Shown piece after piece: positions 7,083 through 15,876 of a stretch of DNA of 23,615 bases; position 1 is the first letter of the stretch; every line of letters starts with the position of its first letter. Source of the DNA: JBCCFW01 sp039029535 (GTDB lineage: Bacteria > Acidobacteriota > JBCCFW01); NCBI GenBank assembly GCA_039029535.1, contig JBCCFW010000116.1:1-23615 (forward strand), given 5' to 3'. Below the pieces are notes generated by a model. The model ran no database searches and was not told the origin of the DNA. It saw nothing but the letters and a program-made list of their open reading frames with translations. A program made the position numbers and the translations under genes.

Positions 7083-9116
7083 TCAGAGGTCGGGCGGGTA
7101 CTCGTCAGCCGAGAGCACGCTGCAAGACTCCACCCGGAGGTCGAAGAACTGGAGTGGCGAGCTCGTGTCCGTCTCGGTGAAGGACCGAGAGGTGTCGTCG
7201 TCCGGATTGGCTTGCGCGAACCCCATGGGAACGCCCCGGGCCTTGAGGAGGTGATAGGCCTCATCGGGCAGGAGCGCCCGAGCGGCATCCCAGGTGAAGG
7301 TCACGCGCTCTCCCTCGTTCCGTGCGCGCAGCGTCGCGTAGACGCCATCGGGGAGGGGAGGCGGCACGGCGTCGATGCCCTCGACACAGAGCTCCTGCGG
7401 CGGCGGGCAGCCTCCCACTCCAGCGATGGCGACGACCCAGTACGCGTGTCGCCGACCCGGCTCTGGCTCCAGGTCGATCCAGCGGGTCTCGGTGAGATCG
7501 GAAGCGAGCAGCGTCCACGAGCTGGCGTCTTCACAGCCGGTGCCCGCATCGCTTCGGTGAACCTCGTAGGTCACGGGCTGTTCGGGGTTCGCGACGTCCA
7601 GGGCTTCCCAGCGGATCTCCACGCCGCGCACGCAGGGGTCCACGTCCTCGACCTCGCCCCCTCCGAAGGGAGCCAGGGGCCTGTTCGGCGTGGCGGGCAA
7701 CTGGGTCAGCCAGGCTCCCTCCGCGCGCCAGGGAGGTGTCTCGATCCGCGGGAGCGTGCCGTCGTCATTGACGTTGGTCCCATGGGAGCCGTCCTGGTTC
7801 CAGATGGCACGCGGCGTCACGGCTCCCGCGACCTCGTAGGCTCGCATCTCCCCGTCCCAATCGCCGCCCTGGGCACCGGTGACGATGATCTCGGCGACCT
7901 CGTCGGCGTCGATGTCGGCGACGACGAGTCGCTCGGCTCCGGTGTAGTGAGTGAGGCGCTCCCGGTGGAGCGGCGTGCCGTCCTCACCGCAGAAGATGAA
8001 CCACTCGATCATGTCGCGGTAGACGATCTCGGCAGCACCATCCCCATCGAAGTCATAGGCCGAGACCCGAGCGCAACAGGAGCCGTCGCGGACGGGCGTC
8101 GTCCACTTCAGGGCGAGGCCGGTGCCATCCCACTCGAGCGCGAGCAACTCCGTCGTCTTGGGGACGAGGAGCTCGTGGATGCCGTCCCCGTCGATGTCGG
8201 CGGCGGTGGCCCCGTGGTTGTCGGAGATCGCCAGGTAGGGAGGTCCGAGCTCGTCGAGGTTCGGCTCGAGGAGAGCGATGGTGGTCTCGGGAAACACCAT
8301 GGCGATCTCCGGCTCACCGTCTCCGGTGAAGTCGGCGATGGCGACGTGTCCCTTGGCCAAGTCTTCATTGCGATGAAGGATCGCGCCCGTCGCCGAGTAG
8401 ATCGTCCGGCCGTTGATGAGCTCGAGTCCGGGGCTCGTGGGATCGATGTCCACCGCGTGGCTGTAGCCGTCCGTCCACTCGTGGGGTCGGTCGACCCATC
8501 CGGTCCACGACAAGGAGCCGTCGACGGAGACCACCATGTCCTGGGCGAAAATCTCCGGCACGCCATCCTGGTTCAGGTCGGCCACGCCGAGGTTGATGCC
8601 GTTCTCGTCGGTACCGATGGGGATGAGCTCTCTCGGCCAGGAGCGGGAGAAGGCGTGGCTGCCGTCGTTCTCGAAGACGTGAAGCTCGGCCCGGTCAGTG
8701 ACGACCAGCTCGACGACGCCGTCATCGTCGAGGTCGGCGGCTGCCAGCAAGGAGCCAGCGGCACTGGCGATGAGCTCGGGTGAGTCGACGTTCCAGTGCT
8801 CCTCGCCGGTGGCACCGTCGAAGGCTCGGAGCGTTCCTCGGGGGTGGCTCCCCAGCATCCAGGTCACGACCACGACGTCGGGCACGTCGGCCGTCGTGAC
8901 CAGGCCGTCTCCATCGTCGTCGGTGAGCTGGGCGACGAGCGTGGGGTTCACCGGGAAGGGGCCTTCGAACACCACCTCGAGGTCCCAGCTCCACTGGAAC
9001 GTCGGCACGGAGGGCAAGTCGGCGCACGCCGAGGGTGCGACCAGGGCGAGAAGGGTCGCGAAGACGAGCCCTCGGAGGAGCTCACGACCCACGAGGGACG
9101 AAGGATGGAAAGACAT
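7083..9116 (-). CDS. Secreted FG-GAP/VCBS repeat protein with fibronectin-III-like tail
   Basis: A 677-residue exported protein. The first ~33 residues form a signal peptide (LLRGLVFATLLALVAPSACA). The body holds about seven calcium-loop repeats of the FG-GAP/VCBS type, each an Asp-rich loop followed by a hydrophobic strand: DDDGDGLVTTADV, DLDDDGVVELVV, DLNQDGVPEIFA, DFTGDGEPEIAM, DIDGDGIHELLV, DFDGDGAAEIVY and DIDADEVAEIIV. These are expected to build a beta-propeller stabilised by calcium. Residues ~500-677 look like two fibronectin-III-like domains (IRWEALD and TYEVHRSD, then VTFTWDA and YHLLKA). No catalytic motif is seen, so adhesion or ligand binding is the likely role. It diverges from the BlaI gene, with the shared upstream region at 9117-9288. 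Confidence 0.88.
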   Translation of the reverse strand: MSFHPSSLVGRELLRGLVFATLLALVAPSACADLPSVPTFQWSWDLEVVFEGPFPVNPTLVAQLTDDDGDGLVTTADVPDVVVVTWMLGSHPRGTLRAFDGATGEEHWNVDSPELIASAAGSLLAAADLDDDGVVELVVTDRAELHVFENDGSHAFSRSWPRELIPIGTDENGINLGVADLNQDGVPEIFAQDMVVSVDGSLSWTGWVDRPHEWTDGYSHAVDIDPTSPGLELINGRTIYSATGAILHRNEDLAKGHVAIADFTGDGEPEIAMVFPETTIALLEPNLDELGPPYLAISDNHGATAADIDGDGIHELLVPKTTELLALEWDGTGLALKWTTPVRDGSCCARVSAYDFDGDGAAEIVYRDMIEWFIFCGEDGTPLHRERLTHYTGAERLVVADIDADEVAEIIVTGAQGGDWDGEMRAYEVAGAVTPRAIWNQDGSHGTNVNDDGTLPRIETPPWRAEGAWLTQLPATPNRPLAPFGGGEVEDVDPCVRGVEIRWEALDVANPEQPVTYEVHRSDAGTGCEDASSWTLLASDLTETRWIDLEPEPGRRHAYWVVAIAGVGGCPPPQELCVEGIDAVPPPLPDGVYATLRARNEGERVTFTWDAARALLPDEAYHLLKARGVPMGFAQANPDDDTSRSFTETDTSSPLQFFDLRVESCSVLSADEYPPDL

Positions 9117-9200
9117 CGTGGCGTGCTCTCGAGACCTGTTCTCTCGAACCTCGGCTAGGAACGGTCAGGGGTCAAGCCGGGTGGTGGGCCAGGCGGTGCC

Positions 9201-9229
9201 TTGACAGGTCTCGAAGCAGAGGCTACTTT
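9201..9229 (+). promoter_or_regulatory. Sigma-70-type promoter for the BlaI/M56 genes
   Basis: A perfect -35 box TTGACA at 9201-9206 is followed after exactly 17 bases by TACTTT (9224-9229), which matches the -10 consensus at three of six positions, including the first two and last bases. The predicted start of transcription, near 9236, falls inside the inverted repeat at 9231-9244. The first downstream gene starts at 9289. This is read directly from sequence; the start site itself is an estimate. Confidence 0.7.
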
Positions 9230-9230
9230 T

Positions 9231-9244
9231 TTCGCACATGCGAA
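9231..9244. promoter_or_regulatory. Candidate BlaI operator (inverted repeat over the start site)
   Basis: The arms TTCGCA and TGCGAA are perfect inverted repeats separated by two bases (CA), giving the 14-base site TTCGCACATGCGAA. It begins two bases after the -10 box. BlaI/MecI/CopY repressors bind short dyads with a central CA-TG-like core near their own promoters, so autorepression is the natural reading. A looser partner site may exist just downstream, where TTTGCATG near 9255-9262 echoes the arm. Confidence 0.65.
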
Positions 9245-9288
9245 TTTTTTAACATTTGCATGGCGACCCACCGAACCCGGAAGACAGC

Positions 9289-9678
9289 ATGGCGAAGAAG
9301 GCCACCGAAGACCTCAGCCGTCGCGAGCGGCAAATCATGGACATCGTCTACCGGTGCGAACGGGTCACCGCGGCAGAGGTCCGAGAGCAACTGCCTCAGG
9401 CGCCCGGCTACTCGACGGTGCGCACCTTGCTCCGCATCCTCGAGGAGAAGGGGCATCTCAAGCACGTCCGGGACGGCATGAAGTACGTGTACCAGCCGAC
9501 CGTGTCCCGCACCCGCGCACGTCGGTCGGCTCTGGAGAACGTCGTGCGGACCTTCTTCGAGGGCTCGACTGAGAAGGCCGTGACGGCGCTCCTCGACATG
9601 TCGGAGACGGAGCTTTCGGACGAAGAACGGCGACGTCTAGTCAAGCGCATCCGTACCACGCGAGAGGAGGGTCGCTGA
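9289..9678 (+). CDS. BlaI/MecI/CopY-family transcriptional repressor
   Basis: A 129-residue DNA-binding protein. A winged helix occupies about residues 5-75: LSRRERQIMDIVYRCERVTA, then AEVREQLP, then YSTVRTLLRILEEKGHLKH. This is the classic BlaI pattern, with the S-TV-R-TLL recognition helix. The C-terminal helices (~85-125) would dimerise. The ATG at 9289 was preferred to an in-frame TTG at 9256 because the family starts only a few residues before the first helix. The gene ends one base before the start of the M56 peptidase gene, its usual partner. In the family, the membrane peptidase triggers cleavage or release of the repressor. No beta-lactamase gene is nearby, so the inducing signal is probably not an antibiotic, or is unknown. 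Confidence 0.92.
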   Translation: MAKKATEDLSRRERQIMDIVYRCERVTAAEVREQLPQAPGYSTVRTLLRILEEKGHLKHVRDGMKYVYQPTVSRTRARRSALENVVRTFFEGSTEKAVTALLDMSETELSDEERRRLVKRIRTTREEGR

Positions 9679-9679
9679 G

Positions 9680-11689
9680 ATGTCCGCAGCATTGAGCTCC
9701 CTTGCCGGCGAGTCGCAAGGCTGGGCCTGGTTCGTCGGTGAAACGCTGACGAAGGTCACCCTGCTCTTGCTGGTCGCGAGTCTCGTGGCGTGGCTGGCTC
9801 GGCGAGCGCCCGCGGCGGTCCGGCACCTCACCTGGACCGTCGCGTTGATCGGCAGCGCCCTGCTTCCCTTCAGCATCCTGCTTGCACCGAGCTGGACGGT
9901 CGGGCTGCCTCTTCCCGAGCTCGCATTCACGCCCAGGCCGACGATCGAGCCCCTCGCGAACGAGTTGCCGCCGGGTTCCACGTCGGTCTTGCCGGCGGCG
10001 GCGACGACGATTCCGCAGACGAGCGAACCGCTGAGCGCCTGGCCGAGCCTGCTCGGTCTCGTGGTCTGGTCGTTCGGCGTGCTTCTCGCGTTGACGCGTC
10101 TCCTGATCGGAGTGACGTCCTTGCGCACTCTCCTGCGTGAGGCCCGTCCGCTGGGCGACGGCCTGGTCCCCGAGGAGATGCTCGATCGGATCGGGATCTC
10201 CCGTGCGGTCCGCTTGGTCGTGAGTGAGCGCGTGACCGTGCCCCTGACGTGTGGAGCCCTGCCACCGACCCTCGTCGTTCCCGACGACTTCGAGACCTGG
10301 GACGACGACCGTCGCGAGCTGGTGCTCCTTCATGAGCTCGCGCACGTCGCGCGACTGGACTGGCTCACTCAGACCCTCTCCAGCGTGGCGCGTGCCCTGT
10401 ACTGGTTCCATCCACTTGCCTGGATTGCCGAGAGACAGCTCCGCCGTGAGGCGGAGCGGGCCGCCGACGATCGCGTGCTCGCCGCCGGAGCGCGGGCCTC
10501 CGACTACGCGGAGCACCTCCTCGCAATCGCCACTTCCCTCGCTCCGAAAGGAAGACAGCCCATGGCCATCGTGTCCGTGTCTGGGAGCTCTCTCGAGACG
10601 CGCCTGAGCGCCTTGCTCGATCCCGACTGCCCCCATCGTGTCGCTTCCCGTCTGACTCTCGCACTCGCTGTTGCTGGGCTCATCGCAGTCGGTCCTCTCG
10701 GGGCCCTGCGAGTTGCGGCCGCGGCTCCGAAGGTCCAGTCGTCGAAAGCGGTGACCGCACCCATTCTCGATTCGTTCCAGCCTTCCTTACGTGGCGTGGT
10801 CGACGTGCGTCGTCGGCCTGCACCTGATCGCGTGGGGTGGGGAAGTCGCAGTCCGGAAGAAAACCACGAAGTGACGATGAGCTGGCTCGCCGCTCTCGAG
10901 GCAAGACCCGAGGGTGAGGTCCAGGTCATCGACTGGTACGGACTGGCTTCCGCCCTGGTCCGCGTCGAGGAACCCGAGCTCGCCCTCGGTGTCTTGGATC
11001 GAGCCGACGCGATCCGATTGCAGTCGAACACCATGGCTCTCCGCGCGAGAGTCGAGGCGGGCTTGGGTCGTCACGAATCGGCGCTGAAGCTGCTCGAGCA
11101 AGCCGTCGAATGGGGCTACCCGAGCCGGGTGTCCGTCCTCGAGCGAGAGTCGGGATGGGATCCCATCCGCAAGGAGCCGCAATTCCAACGACTGTCGGCG
11201 CTGGTCGAGCAACTCGAGCTACCGGAGGACCACGAGATCGTCTGGCCCTACGACGTGGACCTCATCGTCGATCCGAAGGTCACGGAGCCTCCGGAGGGAT
11301 GGAAGGCGGCCGTCGTGCGTTATCGAGCGCTCATTGCGGCCAACCCCGGCCTGCGTCTCGGCTGGTTCCATCTCGGTCTCGCGGCGCTCAGGACCGGCGA
11401 CTACGGGCTCTCCGCGAGCGCGTTCCAGAGGTCGGTCGAGCTCGGTCAGTCGCCCCGTGGTTACAGCGCCTACCACGTTGCCTCAGCCCATGCGCTCGCG
11501 GGGCATGGCGATGAGGCGATGAGATGGCTCGAGCTCGCGGTCTCTTCGGGCTTCCTGAGCAAGAGGCCGTTGAGCGAGCACTGGGACCTGAAGAGCCTGC
11601 GGGGCCACGCCGGCTTCCAACGCCAAGCGTTCCTGGACCACGAAGCGAAACGACTCCGGGTGATGAGTCGGCAACAGCAGGGGCGCTAG
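9680..11689 (+). CDS. BlaR1-like M56 membrane metallopeptidase with TPR-like extension
   Basis: A 669-residue membrane protein. Hydrophobic segments lie at about 22-40, 52-70, 122-146 and 318-342. The zinc-binding HELAH motif is at residues 218-222 (LVLLHELAHVARLDWL), and the third ligand is probably E259 in REAERAADDRVL. In BlaR1 the C-terminal domain outside the last helix is a penicillin-binding sensor. Here it is replaced by ~320 residues with TPR-like helical hairpins (LGVLDRADAI, ALRARVEAGLGRHESALKLL, WFHLGLAALRTGDYGLSASA), and no SxxK/KTG sensor motifs are visible. The gene starts one base after the blaI-type gene. The protein is therefore a likely signal-transducing protease for that repressor, with a protein- or peptide-sensing tail instead of a beta-lactam sensor. 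Confidence 0.9.
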   Translation: MSAALSSLAGESQGWAWFVGETLTKVTLLLLVASLVAWLARRAPAAVRHLTWTVALIGSALLPFSILLAPSWTVGLPLPELAFTPRPTIEPLANELPPGSTSVLPAAATTIPQTSEPLSAWPSLLGLVVWSFGVLLALTRLLIGVTSLRTLLREARPLGDGLVPEEMLDRIGISRAVRLVVSERVTVPLTCGALPPTLVVPDDFETWDDDRRELVLLHELAHVARLDWLTQTLSSVARALYWFHPLAWIAERQLRREAERAADDRVLAAGARASDYAEHLLAIATSLAPKGRQPMAIVSVSGSSLETRLSALLDPDCPHRVASRLTLALAVAGLIAVGPLGALRVAAAAPKVQSSKAVTAPILDSFQPSLRGVVDVRRRPAPDRVGWGSRSPEENHEVTMSWLAALEARPEGEVQVIDWYGLASALVRVEEPELALGVLDRADAIRLQSNTMALRARVEAGLGRHESALKLLEQAVEWGYPSRVSVLERESGWDPIRKEPQFQRLSALVEQLELPEDHEIVWPYDVDLIVDPKVTEPPEGWKAAVVRYRALIAANPGLRLGWFHLGLAALRTGDYGLSASAFQRSVELGQSPRGYSAYHVASAHALAGHGDEAMRWLELAVSSGFLSKRPLSEHWDLKSLRGHAGFQRQAFLDHEAKRLRVMSRQQQGR

Positions 11690-11977
11690 TTCCCAGAGCC
11701 GTGCGAAGACCGACGTCGTGGCGAGCTTGTCTTCGCTGCGGCGTCGGTCTCGGTTCGTCGTGACCCTCACGGCCTCCGGCCGACACGAGCGCCTCCGCTG
11801 CAACCTCCTTCCCCGCCGACGCTCGACCGTCCTCCAGCGGTTACACTCTGGCCGCGGCCCGGGCTCGATGGAGCTCCGACAGCCGCGGTCTTTCATTATC
11901 GGAGGGAGTGGCGCAGGGCGTTTCGCTCGAGCGCCACGAGGTGGGGCGGCGTCCATGCCGTTCCTTGGAGGTGTTTC

Positions 11978-12277
11978 GTGTTGCTGAGTTTCTGGTCTGG
12001 GCTTGGTCGGCGCTGGAGCCTGGATGACGTGGACGCTCCCTGGGGCACGCGTCCGTCCATCCACGATCACGTCGTGTCCCACGCCGACCCCGAGACGGGC
12101 CGCTTGCGCGATGACGGGCAAGAGCTCCCCGACGATGCCGAGTTGTTCGGAGACGACGACCTGCGCTGGGTGGCAGGTGGACTGGATGGTGCCTTCGGTC
12201 ACCACGGTGGAGGCAGTCGCGAGTCAGACCGCGTCACCGTTCTCTTCAAGTCGTTGCAGGCGGCGCTCGAGCGCTAG
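11978..12277 (+). CDS. Uncharacterised protein, N-terminal part before an in-frame amber stop
   Basis: A 99-residue reading frame starting at GTG with a good ribosome site (GGAGG, six bases upstream). It is acidic and ends at TAG (12275-12277). The same frame stays open after this TAG for 17 codons (SQANIDSLYSLLKEGST) and then runs directly into the ATG of the next gene, so both look like parts of one ~534-residue protein. A single C-to-T change in a CAG codon would create this stop. I do not recognise the N-terminal domain. The 288 bases between this start and the M56 stop contain no gene I can support. Alternative reading: a genuine short gene translationally coupled to the next. Confidence 0.6.
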   Translation: MLLSFWSGLGRRWSLDDVDAPWGTRPSIHDHVVSHADPETGRLRDDGQELPDDAELFGDDDLRWVAGGLDGAFGHHGGGSRESDRVTVLFKSLQAALER

Positions 12278-12328
12278 TCGCAGGCCAACATCGACTCCCT
12301 GTACTCGCTGCTGAAGGAGGGGAGCACG

Positions 12329-13582
12329 ATGGGTGTGGTCGATCCGCTCCTGCAGCGGATCGTCGATGACGGCCGACTCGACGCGGACCGACTGCATGCC
12401 CTCGCGCTGTGGCTGGCGACTCGGGCGGCGGATCGCGAGCCCGTGAAGATGGCGATCGCCCTGCTCGGCATTCTCCAGGGCTACGACAGTCGCGAGGTGC
12501 TTCTCGCCCTGGGGCGCCACGAAGAGCTCACCCTCTTCGTGGCGGTCGCCGTGATGGGGACCGAGCAAGACGCGGAGCCGTTGCTCTGGGACCTGGCCAA
12601 GAGCGTGAACGGCTGGGGGAGGATTCAGGTCGTCGAGCGTCTTGCCGACACCACGAACCCTGCGATCAAGCGCTGGATGCTCACGGAGGGCTACCGAAAC
12701 AGCATCATGTACGAGTACCTCGCCTGCACCTGTGCCGTGGCGGGGGAGCTCCACGTGGCGCTCGAGGCCGGCCCGGCCGATGAAGAGTTGCTGGCTGGCG
12801 CTGGCGAGATCATCCAAGCCTTGGTCCAAGAGGGCGGGCCCACGGGCGGGATCGAAGACTACGAGCACGGCCCGCAGGCACTGGAGTCGTACCTGAAGCA
12901 CCTGCCCGAGGAGCCTCGTGGTCTCGGCCAGTTCCTCGTCTTGGCGACGATCCGGCAGTTCCTCGAGAGTCGAGAGGAGGCCGGAGGATCGGAGACCTGG
13001 CCGGAGCCACTGGTGAGCCGACTGTCGGCGAACCTCTGCACTCGGCTCCAGCACCAGGCCTGGAGGGAGATGACGGAGCGTGGTCTCGAGTCATCGGATC
13101 GAAGAGTCCTTGCCGAGGCCACGGAAGCCGCCAAGCACCTGGAGATCGACACCTGGGACCGGTACTACGCACGTCTCGAGGCCGGCGGAGACGATTGGCA
13201 TCACGTGATGCAGTCGGATCAAGAGAGCCGGATCAGGCGAGTCGTCTCCCTCGCCGAAAGCACCCTTCCCCTGGACGAGATCGCGACTGGGCCCGACACC
13301 AAGCGCGGCCTCGGGAAGGAGTTCAGGCACCACGCGGCCCTCGACTTCGTCCTGCAGGATCTCGACCGCTTCCCTGGTCTCGGCCTACCGCTCATCCACG
13401 CAGGAATGCAGAGCCCGGTGGTCCGCAATCGCCACGGGGCTATCAGAGCACTGTCTGCTTGGGATCGCGCCGCCTGGCCTGCCGAGACCGCGACGCACGT
13501 CGAGGCCTGCTTGCAAGCGGAGCCGGACCACGGCGTGCGGGAAGCCTTCGAGGAGCTCCTGGCGGGCTCGACGAACGACTGA
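12329..13582 (+). CDS. Uncharacterised helical repeat protein, C-terminal part of the amber-split gene
   Basis: A 417-residue, largely alpha-helical cytosolic protein without signal peptide or membrane segments. The stretch around residues 90-135 (WGRIQVVERL, WMLTEGYRNSIMYEYLACTC) recalls a widespread uncharacterised family that databases sometimes mislabel as limonene hydroxylase; I rely on memory for this and no hydroxylase chemistry is visible. Repeated helix pairs with small residues suggest HEAT-like packing. The ATG at 12329 is preceded by AAGGAGG at good spacing, but those same bases also read as K-E-G in the frame continuing from the upstream ORF. The protein may therefore be the larger part of a single interrupted gene or may be independently translated. 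Function unknown. Confidence 0.75.
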   Translation: MGVVDPLLQRIVDDGRLDADRLHALALWLATRAADREPVKMAIALLGILQGYDSREVLLALGRHEELTLFVAVAVMGTEQDAEPLLWDLAKSVNGWGRIQVVERLADTTNPAIKRWMLTEGYRNSIMYEYLACTCAVAGELHVALEAGPADEELLAGAGEIIQALVQEGGPTGGIEDYEHGPQALESYLKHLPEEPRGLGQFLVLATIRQFLESREEAGGSETWPEPLVSRLSANLCTRLQHQAWREMTERGLESSDRRVLAEATEAAKHLEIDTWDRYYARLEAGGDDWHHVMQSDQESRIRRVVSLAESTLPLDEIATGPDTKRGLGKEFRHHAALDFVLQDLDRFPGLGLPLIHAGMQSPVVRNRHGAIRALSAWDRAAWPAETATHVEACLQAEPDHGVREAFEELLAGSTND

Positions 13583-13629
13583 CGAGGCCTGCTGGTGCGG
13601 AAGGAGCCCACGCGCCGTGGTCGAGTCGT

Positions 13630-13923
13630 TCACCTCACGCGCCCCCAGCCGAGCTTCATCGTCGCCGTCGTCCCGCGCTTCACCTCGTAACGGACGTGGA
13701 TGGAGCCGCTGCTCCGGAGGACGATTCTCTCGTTCCGGGGGAAGGGCGTGTCGGGGTTCCTGTTGTCGAGGCCGTACTTGATGTCGATGTCGTCGGGGTT
13801 CTGAGCGGTGTAGAGGAATGCCATGGGCGCTCCAGCCGCTCGGATCGAGAGGGTCCCGAAACCGGTCACGGGGTAGACCAGCAAGTTGTCATTGATGACG
13901 TCGGCAGGGTCGATGTCGGTCAT
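13630..13923 (-). CDS. Small hypothetical protein, probably all-beta
   Basis: A 97-residue protein with no signal peptide or membrane segment. The ATG at 13923 follows GAAGGAG at a spacing of about eight bases, which supports real translation. Alternating hydrophobic strands (LLVYPVTGFGTLSIRAAG, RIVLRSSGSIHVRYEVKR) suggest a compact beta-sandwich. I do not recognise the family. It is convergent with the helical repeat gene, leaving 47 bases between their stops, and divergent from the esterase. It stands alone in its own transcription unit, so context gives no clue to its job. Confidence 0.7.
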   Translation of the reverse strand: MTDIDPADVINDNLLVYPVTGFGTLSIRAAGAPMAFLYTAQNPDDIDIKYGLDNRNPDTPFPRNERIVLRSSGSIHVRYEVKRGTTATMKLGWGRVR

Positions 13924-14232
13924 GCGTGCTTCTCCTTCGAGGGTTGGGCGTGAGCCGCTGAGCCGTCTTCCGTCGACGGCGCATGTCGAGGATGTCGTCT
14001 CGAGGCTGCCGACCCCACGACACGGGCTTGCACCGCATTACAAGGGGGATTACCGACGCTCCTTGGTCGATGGCCTCCTGCCTGGACGGGTTTGCTGGAC
14101 GGTCGCGCAGTCGCTCTTGTCAGCATTTCCCGACGGGGCGGTTGGTTGTTTCGAGGGTTCTCGGTCCTGCGATCTCGAATGAGTCGACACGGTGTCGGCG
14201 AGCGCAGGAGAGAGCGCACGAGGGGACGCGAC
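13924..14232. other. Divergent intergenic region without a recognised gene
   Basis: About 310 bases separate the divergent small-protein and esterase genes, so promoters for both are expected here. The only clear signals are the two ribosome sites at its ends: GAAGGAG for the minus-strand gene, and GAGGGG about seven bases before the esterase ATG. An open frame extends the esterase upstream to 14092, but that extension is Arg-rich and would bury the signal peptide, so it was not accepted. I see no RNA gene or strong promoter. Confidence 0.5.
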
Positions 14233-15876
14233 ATGGGTCGACTTCTGGGTGGAGCATTCCTTTCTTTCTTCGTCTCGATGGTCTCGCTACCGCAGGTCTC
14301 CCTGGCACGTGAAGCGAGCGACGAGCGCTCCTTCAGTGGTGTCGAGAGCAACGAGAGCCTGGGCTTGGCCTGCGACGGCTTCGAGGACGAGCACCTGGCC
14401 ATCGACGGCTACCTGGCCGAACGCTGGGATGCTCCGGCCTCTGCGACAGACGACCTGGTGGCCGCGCTGGCGGGCGTGTCCGTCGAGTGCGTGGAGGAGA
14501 TGATCCGAGCCGGTCGACGCGTGCCGGTGCCCGCACCGCACGCCCGGGGCGTGATCCACGAGCTGAGCGTGACTTGTGAGCACGTCGATTACTCGTCGGA
14601 CTACTATCTCTACGTGCCCCCGAGCTACGTGGAGGGCGTCCCGACGCCCCTCGTCGCCATCGGGCACGGCGGCAACGGGGCGATGTCGCAGTCGCGTGCC
14701 AACTCCACCGCGCGCAGCTACATGACGCGGTACATGGCCTACGCGCAGGCTCCTCTCAACGCGATCTTGGTCGCGCCGGCCACGCGACACGGGTGGAACC
14801 AGGCCGGGTACTCGCTGCTCTTCTCGACGATCTCGAAGACCAAGAGCGAGTACACGATCGACCCGGACCGGGTGTACGTCTCGGGTCAGTCCATGGGCGG
14901 TCATCTCTCCTGGCGTGCGGGCTACCTGTTCCCCGATCGATGGGGGGCCGTCGCTCCACAGAGTGGCGGCTACACGTCGTGGGTCGAGGAGGAGAGGCTG
15001 AGGAACTTCTTCAACCTCCCCGGCTACACGACCTGGGGTCAGACGGAGCTCTACGGTCTCGACGACACGAACGAGGCGCTCGCGGCCTGGCTGAGCGAGC
15101 ACGAGTTCGGGTGGATCACCACGGAGGTCCCCGGGCATCATCCGATCGATGCGGCATCGCAACCGCTCATCACTCAGTTCTTCGTCGACAACCCGCGCAA
15201 CCTCTACCCCTGTGCGACCCACTACCACCTGTGGGGCCCTCTGGTCCTGAACAACCCCGCGCCCGTCTCGATCATCGAAGGCCGGGAGTACTGGTGGAAC
15301 ACGCAACGCTGGCTCGAGGTGGAGCCCGCCGCCGACACCTCCACGAGAGTGTCGATTCACGCCGAGATCGACGGCAACACGGTGCACGTCGACAGCAACA
15401 ACGTGCGCCGGTTCTCGATCTACACGCACCCGGAGCTCTTCGACCTCACGACGCCCATCACCGTCGTGGTGAACGGTGACGTCCTCTTCTCGGGGCTCGT
15501 CCCGGTCGACTTGGGCCTGATGCTCGAGACGGTCCGCGAGTACGACGATCGAGGTCGCATCTTCCACGGCAAGGTCGACATCGACGTGACGACCGACGTG
15601 CCGGTTCCGCCCCCGGTCGGTGACGACACGGTCTGTGCCACCGTCGATCACTCGCTCTTGCGCGCCGTAGCGACGGCGACGGCTCCCGTCACGCCGCCTC
15701 TCGAGGTGCTGCTGCCTCTCGATCCCGTGCGCGACGCGGTCCTGCCGGACTTCGTCAGCGGCGACGTCGATCCGGACGCCGGCTCGTTCCCGCTCGTGTT
15801 CTACGGACTGAGCTCGGACCTGCCGACGCTGCGCGTGGTCAAGACCGGAGCGGGAGACGTGCGGATCACCTGGTGA
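14233..15876 (+). CDS. Secreted alpha/beta-hydrolase esterase (PHB-depolymerase/feruloyl-esterase-like)
   Basis: A 547-residue exported hydrolase from the ATG at 14233, chosen because it gives a standard signal peptide (LLGGAFLSFFVSMVSLPQVSLA) behind a ribosome site. The alpha/beta-hydrolase core runs from about residue 107 to 330. It shows an oxyanion loop GHGGNGAM (144-151) and the nucleophile elbow GQSMGG with S220; a histidine in VPGHHPID (about residue 300) is the likely acid-base. The order resembles extracellular esterases of the polyhydroxybutyrate depolymerase/LpqC group, so a polyester or plant-wall ester is a plausible substrate. A beta-rich region follows (360-500). The protein ends at LRVVKTGAGDVRITW, which looks like only the first strand of the C-terminal module seen in the sulfatase and ThuA proteins. 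Confidence 0.88.
   Translation: MGRLLGGAFLSFFVSMVSLPQVSLAREASDERSFSGVESNESLGLACDGFEDEHLAIDGYLAERWDAPASATDDLVAALAGVSVECVEEMIRAGRRVPVPAPHARGVIHELSVTCEHVDYSSDYYLYVPPSYVEGVPTPLVAIGHGGNGAMSQSRANSTARSYMTRYMAYAQAPLNAILVAPATRHGWNQAGYSLLFSTISKTKSEYTIDPDRVYVSGQSMGGHLSWRAGYLFPDRWGAVAPQSGGYTSWVEEERLRNFFNLPGYTTWGQTELYGLDDTNEALAAWLSEHEFGWITTEVPGHHPIDAASQPLITQFFVDNPRNLYPCATHYHLWGPLVLNNPAPVSIIEGREYWWNTQRWLEVEPAADTSTRVSIHAEIDGNTVHVDSNNVRRFSIYTHPELFDLTTPITVVVNGDVLFSGLVPVDLGLMLETVREYDDRGRIFHGKVDIDVTTDVPVPPPVGDDTVCATVDHSLLRAVATATAPVTPPLEVLLPLDPVRDAVLPDFVSGDVDPDAGSFPLVFYGLSSDLPTLRVVKTGAGDVRITW

Noticed and set aside
7059..8783. 574-codon plus-strand open frame
   Set aside because: It is the antisense of the FG-GAP gene in a GC-rich sequence; it lacks domains, and the opposite strand has a signal peptide and regular calcium loops.
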